From positions 1,154,743 through 1,218,742 of the forward strand of contig NZ_KB849786.1 in assembly GCF_000369045.1 (NCBI RefSeq): 64,000 nt of DNA, read 5' to 3'. The notes below the pieces were generated by a model, which saw nothing but the letters and a program-made list of their open reading frames with translations, did no database searches and was not told the origin of the DNA. Below, piece after piece: positions 23,716 to 30,141 of the stretch; positions within the stretch are counted from its first letter, which is position 1, and each line of letters begins with the position of its first letter. The position numbers and the translations under genes were made by a program. The stretch comes from Acinetobacter pittii ATCC 19004 = CIP 70.29 (GTDB lineage Bacteria > Pseudomonadota > Gammaproteobacteria > Pseudomonadales > Moraxellaceae).

Positions 23716-23894
23716 TGGCAACAAAAGTAAATCACTTGGATGTTCTTGAGAAGAAAGGACTAAGAGTTGTTCGGAAATTCAACCTTTGCGGATATTTCGA
23801 GTACCACGTGTTGAATAGTTCTAACCAGCGCATTGCAAGAGACACAGTTCAGCAAAAAGCGATTGATCAAGCCTTAAATACACTCGAAGCATAA
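23715..23894 (+). CDS. Small early protein, 59 aa
   Basis: An ATG overlaps the HU stop (TAATG), giving a 59-residue basic protein (HLDVLEKKGLRVVRKFNLCGYFEYHVLNSSNQRIARDTVQQKAIDQALNTLEA). It looks like a beta-beta-alpha unit. No family recognised. The overlap with HU favours a real gene. Confidence 0.6.
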   Translation: MATKVNHLDVLEKKGLRVVRKFNLCGYFEYHVLNSSNQRIARDTVQQKAIDQALNTLEA

Positions 23895-23905
23895 GCGAGA
23901 ACAGA

Positions 23906-24115
23906 ATGAAGTTTAAAGTTGAAGTTTCAAATATCTATGTCAAAGAACACGTTGTTGAGGCTGACGACCTTGCCCATGCGCTCGAAATTGCTTCTGAAAT
24001 CTCAGACACGATGGAAGCAAATCAGCAAACTTTTTTTGAAAGCACATGGGAAGCCAAACCAGTTTCAAACGATGAAAAAGCTACATACCAACCTGAACAG
24101 GAATATTTGAAATAA
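23906..24115 (+). CDS. Small early protein, 69 aa
   Basis: A 69-residue acidic protein opening with a beta-strand/helix pattern (KFKVEVSNIYVKEHVVEADDLAHALEIASEISDTME), similar in style to phage proteins that bind and inhibit host factors. No specific family recognised. It is followed by a 72-base gap that folds into two hairpins. Confidence 0.65.
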   Translation: MKFKVEVSNIYVKEHVVEADDLAHALEIASEISDTMEANQQTFFESTWEAKPVSNDEKATYQPEQEYLK

Positions 24116-24120
24116 GCGAA

Positions 24121-24163
24121 ACACGGGCATGAGTGCCCGTGTCTGCTGGATGTCGTGATCCAG
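24121..24163 (+). other. Two adjacent RNA hairpins in the early transcript
   Basis: ACACGGGCA pairs perfectly with TGCCCGTGT around TGAG (24121-24142). CTGGAT then pairs with ATCCAG around GTCGTG (24146-24163). No T run follows, so it is not a simple terminator. It may be an RNase site, a translational control element or an RNA-binding protein target. Confidence 0.6.
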
Positions 24164-24187
24164 TACTGATGAGCAGCGGAGAAGAAT

Positions 24188-24505
24188 ATGGGTATGAAAA
24201 AATTAGTAACTATCACTATAGAGGCTCAAATTGAAATTGAGCTACCAGAGGAATTTAAAGAGTTATCACAACAAGATATTGATGGCATCAAAGCCTGTGG
24301 CTATGAAGATTTCAAGACTCAAGATGACCTCTATAAATATGCCGCTGAATTGGTTTTAAACGGTGGTGAAAATGGAAATTGGGATGTTTTCGGCTATGTA
24401 GTAGCTGACTGGAAAAAAGGTATGACAGGTATTCCAGCTAACTCCACTTTCTTCAATAGACAAGATTTACATATTACAGATTGTGAAGTTGAGGAAATTA
24501 AATGA
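24188..24505 (+). CDS. Early protein of unknown function, 105 aa
   Basis: An acidic 105-residue protein (LVTITIEAQIEIELPEEFKELSQQDIDGI, DLYKYAAELVLNGGENGNWDVFGYVVADWKKG). No signal or membrane helix. The translation start GGAGAAGAATATG is good. A later ATG two codons on is equally possible. Its stop overlaps the next tiny ORF as ATGA. Family not recognised. Confidence 0.68.
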   Translation: MGMKKLVTITIEAQIEIELPEEFKELSQQDIDGIKACGYEDFKTQDDLYKYAAELVLNGGENGNWDVFGYVVADWKKGMTGIPANSTFFNRQDLHITDCEVEEIK

Positions 24506-24570
24506 TCAACATTGAGGATTTGGAAAAGTTACCACCAGACGTGGTGGAAAGTTTGGGAGAGGTTTCATGA
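24502..24570 (+). CDS. Possible 22-aa leader peptide
   Basis: A tiny acidic ORF (INIEDLEKLPPDVVESLGEV) that overlaps the upstream stop as ATGA and the downstream ATG in the same way. It may serve only to couple translation between its neighbours. Low confidence as a functional product. Confidence 0.35.
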   Translation: MINIEDLEKLPPDVVESLGEVS

Positions 24571-24854
24571 AAACTATGAGGCTGACAGATGAAGAAGCAA
24601 AAAAAATCTTTGAGCATCGTGCTGAGGTGCATCATAAAAAGGCTACCTTTGCTTTCCAAGTAAAGTCGATTCAAGTTGCAAATGCATATTTTGAATGGTG
24701 CAAGAAGGAAGGATTTTATACACCTAATCACGGAACATTTATTAATTCATTTGGCTATGAAGAACCTGATGCCAAAGTTATGTCTGAAGCCGTACAGCAA
24801 ATATGGAAGCTTGTATTTTCATTTAAGATTCCGAAGGAGAAACCACAATGTTGA
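24567..24854 (+). CDS. Early protein of unknown function, 95 aa
   Basis: A basic 95-residue protein (TDEEAKKIFEHRAEVHHKKATFAFQVKSIQVANAYFEWCKKEGFYTP) that looks helical. It overlaps the next membrane-protein gene by 7 bases. No family recognised. Placement within the early operon is the main support. Confidence 0.65.
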   Translation: MKTMRLTDEEAKKIFEHRAEVHHKKATFAFQVKSIQVANAYFEWCKKEGFYTPNHGTFINSFGYEEPDAKVMSEAVQQIWKLVFSFKIPKEKPQC

Positions 24855-25060
24855 TCATTGCTTATTTCGTTATTTTCTTCATCGGATTAGGAAGCTGTTT
24901 CAAAGAAGCAAAATTGGCTTGGATAACACGTAATAGCTTGGGTTTAACCATTTTTGAGAAACGTGCCTACACGATAAAAGCAGGCATTGCCATTCTAATC
25001 GCTCTTTGTGGTCTAGGTGGCTTGATAGAGGCAATTATCCGTTCTGGAGTGTTGCTATGA
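24848..25060 (+). CDS. Small early membrane protein, two helices, 70 aa
   Basis: A 70-residue protein with two transmembrane helices (LIIAYFVIFFIGLGSCF and IKAGIAILIALCGLGGLIEAII) joined by a basic loop (KLAWITRNSLGLTIFEKRAY). It is preceded by GAAGGAGAAACCACA and overlaps the GemA-like gene by 4 bases. Possibly an exclusion or membrane-remodelling protein; no family recognised. Confidence 0.72.
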   Translation: MLIIAYFVIFFIGLGSCFKEAKLAWITRNSLGLTIFEKRAYTIKAGIAILIALCGLGGLIEAIIRSGVLL

Positions 25061-25494
25061 AATTCAATAAGAAAGCTAATCTGATCAAGCTAATTCATGT
25101 GGGCAAAACAAATCTTAAATTAGATGATGAGCTTTACCGCGACATTCTTACTAGTACTACTGGTAAAACCAGTTCAAAAGATTTGAACCTAGCACAGCTT
25201 GAAACTGTGCTAGATCGCTTTAAACAACTTGGCTTTGAGATTGAATCAAAAAATAAATCTGGAGTTAAAAATTTAGCTAATGATGACCAAAGTAAATTAA
25301 TCCGCCATTTATGGTTACAGCTTCATGAAGCTGGTCAAGTCAGAAATAGTAGCGAAAAAGCTTTAGCAAAATTTGTAGAGAAAAGAGTTGGTGTGAGTGC
25401 CTTGCAATTTATGAGCAGTCATCACGCAGACATGATCATTAATCACTTACGACAATGGTGCAAACGTTGCGGCATTGAAAGAACAGAACAATAA
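25057..25494 (+). CDS. Mu gp16 (GemA)-like regulatory protein, DUF1018
   Basis: A 145-residue protein from the ATG at 25057, which overlaps the previous stop as ATGA. Family features are KKANLIKLIHVGKTNLKLDDELYRDILTSTTGKTSSKDLN near the start, LDRFKQLGFEI, and the C-terminal KLIRHLWLQLHEAGQVRN. Mu GemA modulates host gene expression and DNA topology. A terminator-like hairpin follows the gene, separating it from the Mor-like gene. Confidence 0.9.
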   Translation: MKFNKKANLIKLIHVGKTNLKLDDELYRDILTSTTGKTSSKDLNLAQLETVLDRFKQLGFEIESKNKSGVKNLANDDQSKLIRHLWLQLHEAGQVRNSSEKALAKFVEKRVGVSALQFMSSHHADMIINHLRQWCKRCGIERTEQ

Positions 25495-25501
25495 GAAAGT
25501 A

Positions 25502-25531
25502 AAAACCCCAGTGCGCCAACACTGAGGTTTT
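25502..25531 (+). terminator. Terminator after the GemA-like gene
   Basis: AAAACC and CAGTG pair with CACTG and GGTTTT around CGCCAA, ending in a T run. It lies 8 bases after the stop and 82 bases before the Mor-like gene, so it may separate early from middle transcripts. The gap before Mor holds only its leader (GGGAGCAATT site). Confidence 0.72.
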
Positions 25532-25613
25532 CAATTCCACCCACCGACGAAAGTAAGAGGAGATAAATCATAAGACTGCTAAATCTTAACATGGGATAAC
25601 AGCGGGAGCAATT

Positions 25614-26063
25614 ATGGTTTATCGTCCTCACATCACTGATGCACAACAACTATTTTCTGATGAAGAACTCATTGCACTTATGCCAAAAAACTTTGCATTT
25701 GTGGCGAAGCTTATCGGTATAAAACCAGCTTTGAGCCTTATTGAGAGCTATGGTGGCATCTTAGTTTTTGTACCCCACAAGCACGCTCTAGGCATTCATC
25801 ATGAGCTTTCACAGATTATCGGTTATTCAAAGCTACAGCTGCTCTCAGAGCATTTAGGGAATAACTCAATAGAAGTGCCTATGGCGACAACAATCACGAT
25901 TGCCATGCGTAACAGAACGATCCGTGAAATGGCTGCAAAAAAAGAAAGTCGCTCAAAGATAGCCCGTAAATTTGGCGTGACTATCAGAACAATCCGCAGT
26001 ATCGTAAATGGCGAAGAAAAGCTTAAATTCCATTTAGACCAGAATCTGGATTTATTCGAATAA
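25614..26063 (+). CDS. Mor-family transcription activator
   Basis: A 149-residue protein with the Mor/C layout. The helical N-terminal dimerisation part ends with LIGIKPALSLIESYGGILVFVP. The C-terminal helix-turn-helix is REMAAKKESRSKIARKFGVTIRTIRSIVNG. Mor activates the middle promoter in Mu. Here it probably activates the leftward late operon, which starts about 11 kb away at the endolysin. It is the last phage gene before the right end and has its own terminator. Confidence 0.9.
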   Translation: MVYRPHITDAQQLFSDEELIALMPKNFAFVAKLIGIKPALSLIESYGGILVFVPHKHALGIHHELSQIIGYSKLQLLSEHLGNNSIEVPMATTITIAMRNRTIREMAAKKESRSKIARKFGVTIRTIRSIVNGEEKLKFHLDQNLDLFE

Positions 26064-26089
26064 AAAGCGGACTCCAAAGCCCGCTTTTT
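26062..26089 (+). terminator. Terminator after the Mor-like gene
   Basis: AAAAAGCGG pairs with CCGCTTTTT around a 10-base loop, directly on the Mor stop codon. Clear rho-independent terminator; possibly also active on the other strand because of the A run. Confidence 0.85.
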
Positions 26090-26124
26090 CTATTTCACTG
26101 TATGAAAAATCTTTTCAAATCTCA

Positions 26125-26170
26125 TCCCACTTAGTCCCATCTTATCCCACAAAATCCCACAATTATCTCA
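26125..26170. other. Probable right end of the prophage: phased TCCCA repeats
   Basis: TCCCAC or TCCCAT occurs at 26125, 26135, 26145 and 26155, exactly 10 bp apart, followed by AATTATCTCA. The final CA at 26169-26170 fits the TG...CA termini of Mu-type elements. The array is the likely transposase-binding region. The end could instead be one of the earlier CA dinucleotides at 26158 or 26160. Confidence 0.65.
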
Positions 26171-26249
26171 TTACTCTTATATATTTATATTATTAGGTAT
26201 CACACCTGATCATGGTGATTATGTGATCGCTTATAGCTTAGAACAATAA
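26171..26249 (+). pseudogene. 3' tail of an interrupted host gene
   Basis: Directly after the inferred phage end a frame reads ...YLGITPDHGDYVIAYSLEQ and stops at TAA (26247-26249). A very strong hairpin terminator follows 6 bases later. Protein-like sequence plus a terminator with no start codon suggests that the prophage split a host gene near its 3' end, the rest lying beyond the left end of the prophage. The gene is not recognised from 25 residues. Confidence 0.5.
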
Positions 26250-26255
26250 TTAAGA

Positions 26256-26286
26256 AAGGCAAAAGAGAGTATTTCTCTTTTGCCTT
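26256..26286 (+). terminator. Host terminator, 13-bp stem
   Basis: AAGGCAAAAGAGA pairs perfectly with TCTCTTTTGCCTT around GTATT. It follows the gene tail ending at 26249 and is symmetric enough to work both ways. From 26287 to about 26640 I see only AT-rich sequence without a convincing gene. Confidence 0.8.
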
Positions 26287-26646
26287 ATCCTTTAATATAT
26301 TTTTTATATAAAAGAGTAAAAGTAAATTCTATATTTTTAACTAGATAGCTTTACCAAATAGTAAAAAAGTGCTTGATGTTGTTGCTAAACTTGAAATAGT
26401 CTTATGGTCAATTCAGCCTGAACGCTAGATATAGCTTAACTATTGACCAGTTCCTTAGGATTTTTTACCTATAAATAAAACCTTAACTTTTATTAAGTTT
26501 TGTTTAACTTAACATTGTGAATTTTAATTAAAAATAAACATTATTAAGTTTTAAACCTTAAAAATAAGGTGTTTTTTGTTGGAAAAACGAGCTTAAATAT
26601 ATACTTATATTATATTTATATAATTTATTGGGTTGCGCTAGAATGG

Positions 26647-26738
26647 TCGACGCAGATTATTACTATCCAGTAATAATTTGTATTTCAGGAATTTAAGCTT
26701 TTATGGCTTAAGGCTCATCGAAAGATGGGCCTTTTTTT
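26647..26738 (+). ncRNA. Candidate small RNA with three hairpins
   Basis: Three hairpins follow in close order. ATTATTACT/AGTAATAAT has loop ATCC (26656-26677). TTAAGC/GCTTAA lies at 26693-26711. GGCTCATC/GATGGGCC has a GAAA loop and seven Ts (26712-26738), an excellent terminator. An unpaired TTTCAGGAA lies between the first two. TAGAAT at 26639 could be the -10. There is no ORF between promoter and terminator and the next gene starts 150 bases later, so an independent RNA is likely. Family not recognised. Confidence 0.6.
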
Positions 26739-26886
26739 ATGGGTGAAAGAAAATGTTTTTATCTTGCTCAATAGCCTAAGCAAAATTAAAAGTTAAATAA
26801 TGAATAAAATCACAAAAAATAGTCTTTAATGACAAGAAGTGTATGATTTGATAAATTAAAGCCACTTGATAATAATAGGTGATGTA

Positions 26887-27354
26887 ATGAGATTTTTGGT
26901 TCTTGCAACTTTATCTGGTTTAGCTTTGATGGGTTGTGCTTCTGTTCAGCAAGCACCGAATACACAAGAGACAATCCGCTATGCTTCTAGCCCATGTTTT
27001 GGCGCATGTCCGATTTATTCTGTAGAAGTAACACCTACAGGTTTAATTCGCTTTGAAGGTAAACAATACACTAAAGCTATAGGTGTTAAAGAAATTCAAG
27101 GTAGCGTTAAAGATTATAAAAAACTTGCAGATGATCTAAAAACTTATCGCCCTGAAACAGGTACACAATCAAAAACTGCGGGTTGCCAGCAAACAGCGAC
27201 CGACATGTCTAGCTATTACATTACTTGGATTCAACCTAATGGCACAGAAACTAAATTAAGCCATTACACAGGTTGTATCTCTCCAGCAAATAATAGATTG
27301 AATAAGGTTATGGAAAAGTTACCTGAACAATTAGGCATTAAAGATCTAATTTAA
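26887..27354 (+). CDS. Lipoprotein with DUF6438-like domain
   Basis: A 155-residue protein. The ATG at 26887 gives a clean lipoprotein signal (RFLVLATLSGLALMGCAS, lipobox LMGC). The mature part begins with IRYASSPCFGACPIYSVEVTPTGLIRFEGKQYT, the pattern of DUF6438 domains (C-FG-CP-Y-----G---Y-G). Two more cysteines in SKTAGCQQT and HYTGCIS may form a disulfide. It is anchored in the envelope; the function is unknown. It is a single gene with its own terminator. Confidence 0.85.
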   Translation: MRFLVLATLSGLALMGCASVQQAPNTQETIRYASSPCFGACPIYSVEVTPTGLIRFEGKQYTKAIGVKEIQGSVKDYKKLADDLKTYRPETGTQSKTAGCQQTATDMSSYYITWIQPNGTETKLSHYTGCISPANNRLNKVMEKLPEQLGIKDLI

Positions 27355-27360
27355 TGACAA

Positions 27361-27385
27361 AAGCCCCAAAATCTTGGGGCTTTTT
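27361..27385 (+). terminator. Terminator after the lipoprotein gene
   Basis: AAGCCCCAA pairs with TTGGGGCTT around AATC, followed by Ts. Standard rho-independent terminator. Confidence 0.88.
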
Positions 27386-27489
27386 CTTGTTAAGAAGAAT
27401 TATAAACTCAAAAGTTTTATATTAAGTATTTCTAAAAGAATCAGCGTATAATACAGATTATAAAAACATATATTGTTAAGAGTGGTTAT

Positions 27490-27903
27490 ATGTCAAATAT
27501 TGTCTATACCTTTTTTGGTGGTTTATTACTAGGCATCGCAACAGTTGGGTATTTATATATAAATGGCCGTATAGCCGGAATCAGTGGTTTGCTTGCTCAA
27601 GTCATCAATCCTACTAAAGACACCTTTAAGAGTTCGGCATTCTGGTTTATTGCGGGACTCGTGATTACACCTTTCATATATGGTTATTTTTATCAGCCTG
27701 AAATTGAAATTAAAGCTAATACATTTGCACTTATTCTAGCAGGTGTACTTGTAGGCTTTGGAACACGGTTAGGGTCGGGTTGTACAAGCGGTCATGGTAT
27801 TTGTGGTATGAGCAGGTTATCAAAACGCTCGATGATAGCGACAGCAGTTTTTATGTTTGCTGGCATGTTAACGGTTTATATCATTCGTCATGTGATGGGG
27901 TAA
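27490..27903 (+). CDS. YeeE/YedE-family sulfur transporter half, first subunit
   Basis: A 137-residue membrane protein with four hydrophobic helices and the family motif GFGTRLGSGCTSGHGICGMSRLS, whose cysteine is thought to handle thiosulfate or sulfane sulfur. It is one half of a split YeeE/YedE (PmpA-like) pair; the second half follows 4 bases after the stop. With the hydrolase gene they form an operon for sulfur import or detoxification in the inner membrane. Confidence 0.88.
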   Translation: MSNIVYTFFGGLLLGIATVGYLYINGRIAGISGLLAQVINPTKDTFKSSAFWFIAGLVITPFIYGYFYQPEIEIKANTFALILAGVLVGFGTRLGSGCTSGHGICGMSRLSKRSMIATAVFMFAGMLTVYIIRHVMG

Positions 27904-27907
27904 TCCT

Positions 27908-28321
27908 ATGAAAAACATTTTTGCTTTTTTATTTGGTAGCTTATTTTCATTAGGTTTAATGATCTCTGGCATGTCTAATCCAGAAAAGGTATTAGCTTTT
28001 TTAGATATTTTTGGGCAGTGGGATATTAGCTTAATGTTTGTAATGTTAGGTGCTATTGCTGTGGCATTTATTCCATTTCAAAAGGCTATAAAAACTCCTA
28101 AAACACTCTTTAATGAACAAATTCAATTACCAACGAATACACAGATTGACCAAAGGTTAATTGTTGGTGCTTTTATTTTCGGTATAGGCTGGGGAATAGC
28201 AGGTATATGTCCAGCGCCCGCTTTAACTCTGATTGGATTAGGGCATTTTGAAGCGCTTTATTTTATTGTCGCAATGTTATTAGGAATGTTTATTTACCGA
28301 ATTTTAAATAAAGGAAATTAA
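27908..28321 (+). CDS. YeeE/YedE-family sulfur transporter half, second subunit
   Basis: A 137-residue membrane protein. Motifs are LGLMISGMSNPEKVLAFLDIFGQWDISL near the start and GIGWGIAGICPAPALTLIGLG near residues 100-120, both diagnostic for the second half of split YeeE/YedE proteins. Cys in GICPAP is the likely sulfur-relay residue. It starts 4 bases after the first half, so the two are translated together. Confidence 0.88.
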   Translation: MKNIFAFLFGSLFSLGLMISGMSNPEKVLAFLDIFGQWDISLMFVMLGAIAVAFIPFQKAIKTPKTLFNEQIQLPTNTQIDQRLIVGAFIFGIGWGIAGICPAPALTLIGLGHFEALYFIVAMLLGMFIYRILNKGN

Positions 28322-28325
28322 GCCT

Positions 28326-29192
28326 ATGCAACAACCTCTAGTAAAAGATTTTTTTGATGAAAACACCAATACTTTTAGCTATGTTGTTGCGGATTTAGCG
28401 ACTCTTCAATGCGCTATTATTGATAGCGTGCTTGATTACGATGCCGCATCGGCCACTACAAAAACATCCAATGCTGATCTGATCGTCGATTATGTCTTGG
28501 CGCAAAACTTTAAAGTACAATGGATTTTAGAAACCCATGTACATGCGGACCATATGACTGCGGCTCAATATTTAAAATCTAAATTGGGCGGTACAATTGC
28601 GATTAGTCAAAAAATCTCGGTAGTACAAGAAACATTTTCGGCTATTTATAATTTTGACTTTAAGAAATTCAATGAAAATCAACCTTTTGATTATTTGTTT
28701 GAAGATTATGAACATTTCAAAATAGGGGAGATAGAAGCCTATAACATTCCTACACCAGGGCATACACCCGCTTGCTTAAGCTATGTGATTGCCGATGCTG
28801 TTTTTGTCGGTGATACTTTATTTATGCCTGATTATGGTTCGGCCAGATGCGACTTTCCTAAAGGAAGTGCTGCTGAGCTTTATGATTCGGTACAAAAACT
28901 TTATACACTTCCCGACAATATGCGCATGTTTTTATGCCATGACTATAAGCCCGAAGGTCGTGATGAATATGTCTGTCAAACAGATATAAAAACTCAAAAG
29001 CAAAGCAATATTCATTTAAATCGACGAGTTTCTAAAGAATCATTTATCAAAATGCGTCAAAAAAGAGATGCTACTTTGGCAATGCCAAAATTAATTTTGC
29101 CTTCAATTCAAATTAATATGAATGGTGGAAATTTTCCAGAACCTGAAGCGAATGGGATCCGTTATTTGAAAATTCCGTTTAATTATTTTTAG
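28326..29192 (+). CDS. Persulfide dioxygenase-like metallo-beta-lactamase fold protein
   Basis: A 288-residue protein with the MBL metal motif THVHADHMTAAQYL, then TPGHTPACLSY, FVGDTLFMPDYGSARCDFP and LCHDYKPEGR, which match the ETHE1/Blh type with one active iron. It would oxidise glutathione persulfide to sulfite. The gene lies 4 bases after the YeeE pair, an association known from hydrogen-sulfide detoxification loci. The usual ArsR-type regulator BigR is not next to it here. Confidence 0.87.
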   Translation: MQQPLVKDFFDENTNTFSYVVADLATLQCAIIDSVLDYDAASATTKTSNADLIVDYVLAQNFKVQWILETHVHADHMTAAQYLKSKLGGTIAISQKISVVQETFSAIYNFDFKKFNENQPFDYLFEDYEHFKIGEIEAYNIPTPGHTPACLSYVIADAVFVGDTLFMPDYGSARCDFPKGSAAELYDSVQKLYTLPDNMRMFLCHDYKPEGRDEYVCQTDIKTQKQSNIHLNRRVSKESFIKMRQKRDATLAMPKLILPSIQINMNGGNFPEPEANGIRYLKIPFNYF

Positions 29193-29283
29193 AAATAGCC
29201 TAAGCATTCATCCGCGATCGTTCTATCTATTCAAATAGCCTAAGCAAACAATAAAATTTACCCTGTCGAAATAGCCTAAGCAA
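29193..29283. repeat. Three copies of AAATAGCCTAAGCA between convergent genes
   Basis: The 14-mer AAATAGCCTAAGCA starts at 29193, 29233 and 29269, with unrelated spacers of about 26 and 22 bases. The first copy directly follows the TAG of the hydrolase gene and the last ends 4 bases before the IclR stop. A fourth copy lacking only the first A is at 26770-26782. Unit and spacing do not match a known CRISPR repeat. Confidence 0.8.
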
Positions 29284-29286
29284 GAT

Positions 29287-30099
29287 TTAAAGAACTTGTC
29301 TTAAATCCCGCGAAGTCTCTTGCAATAGCGGCAGAATATGTTGAATTAAATATTCTTCAGTTGTTTTCATAGTTGGAGAAACAATATTTAAAGCTGCAAC
29401 CACTTTAAAGTCTTGTCCATAAATTGGTACGGCGAGTGCATGAACTCCTAATTCGTGTTCTTCACGCGAATAACACCAATCTTGTTCTCGAATCTCTTGT
29501 AGTAACTCTAAAAATTTATCATTTTCGACATGCGTATATTTAGTTAAACGCTGAAGAGGATATTTTTGGAGCCAGTCCAATTGTTCTTCTTGGCTTAAAT
29601 GTGCCAGTAAAATTTTACCCGCAGATGTCGCATGAGCAGGCAGACGGTTACCTAAGTGTAAGCCGTATGGATTTACACGGTCAGTTTGTTGGTGGGCCGC
29701 ACTACGAGCAATAGTAATGGCTTCATAACCATCAAGTACCATCACCGAATAAATGAGAGAAGTTTGGTTAGTTAACAGATTTAATAAAGGCTGAGATACT
29801 TTCGGAAGCTGGGCTGCACCTAAATAAGCTCCTGAAAATTTAAGAACTTTCGGAGTTAAATAGTAATAGTGACCATCTGACTCAAGATAACCTAAATATT
29901 CTAAAGTTAATAAATGACGTCTTGCTGCTGCTCGGGTAAGCCCAGTTTTTTCAGCAGCCATAGAAATGTTTAAACGATGTTGATTACTACTAAAGCTATC
30001 TAAAATCGCCATGCCTTTACCAATACCAGCAATGTAATCTTCATGACGAATCGTTTTTTTGTTGTCCTGATTCTGGATTATCCGTTCATCTTTACTCAT
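29287..30099 (-). CDS. IclR-family regulator (PcaU/PobR-like)
   Basis: A 270-residue regulator. Residues about 22-85 form the winged helix (AGIGKGMAILDSFSSNQHRLNISMAAEKTGLTRAAARRHLLTLEYLGYL). The effector domain carries HLGNRLPAHATSAGKILLAHL and SREEHELGVHALAVPIYG, as in PcaU and PobR of Acinetobacter. Members activate aromatic-acid catabolic operons. Its target is not obvious, because it sits between a sulfur operon and a LysR gene and is transcribed leftwards. The nearest aromatic genes are 8 kb away. Confidence 0.88.
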   Translation of the reverse strand: MSKDERIIQNQDNKKTIRHEDYIAGIGKGMAILDSFSSNQHRLNISMAAEKTGLTRAAARRHLLTLEYLGYLESDGHYYYLTPKVLKFSGAYLGAAQLPKVSQPLLNLLTNQTSLIYSVMVLDGYEAITIARSAAHQQTDRVNPYGLHLGNRLPAHATSAGKILLAHLSQEEQLDWLQKYPLQRLTKYTHVENDKFLELLQEIREQDWCYSREEHELGVHALAVPIYGQDFKVVAALNIVSPTMKTTEEYLIQHILPLLQETSRDLRQVL

Positions 30100-30141
30100 T
30101 ACTGATCCTTGTACGATAGAAGCTTAGTAGATCAATTTGCT

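Larger units (their letters stand above)
1..26170. mobile_element. Mu-like transposable prophage, BcepMu-type layout (partial)
   Basis: A DD(35)E transposase and a MuB-like ATPase sit with HU, GemA-like and Mor-like genes on the plus strand. Homologues of Mu gp25 to gp37 are in Mu order on the minus strand. The two arms diverge from a repressor/Cro-like switch at about 16.75-16.84 kb, whereas in Mu everything after the repressor runs one way; BcepMu is known for the divergent plan. The right end is inferred at 26,170 from phased TCCCA repeats followed by CA and then apparent host sequence. The left end is outside the window, so the target-site duplication cannot be tested. No integrase is seen. 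The identity as a transposable prophage is firm; the exact end is not. Confidence 0.92.

Noticed and set aside
24121..24142. Rho-independent terminator in the early operon
   Set aside because: The stem is perfect, but no T run follows on the coding strand.
29193..29283. CRISPR array made of the AAATAGCCTAAGCA repeats
   Set aside because: The repeat is only 14 bases, there are three copies, the spacers differ in length and no cas gene is near.
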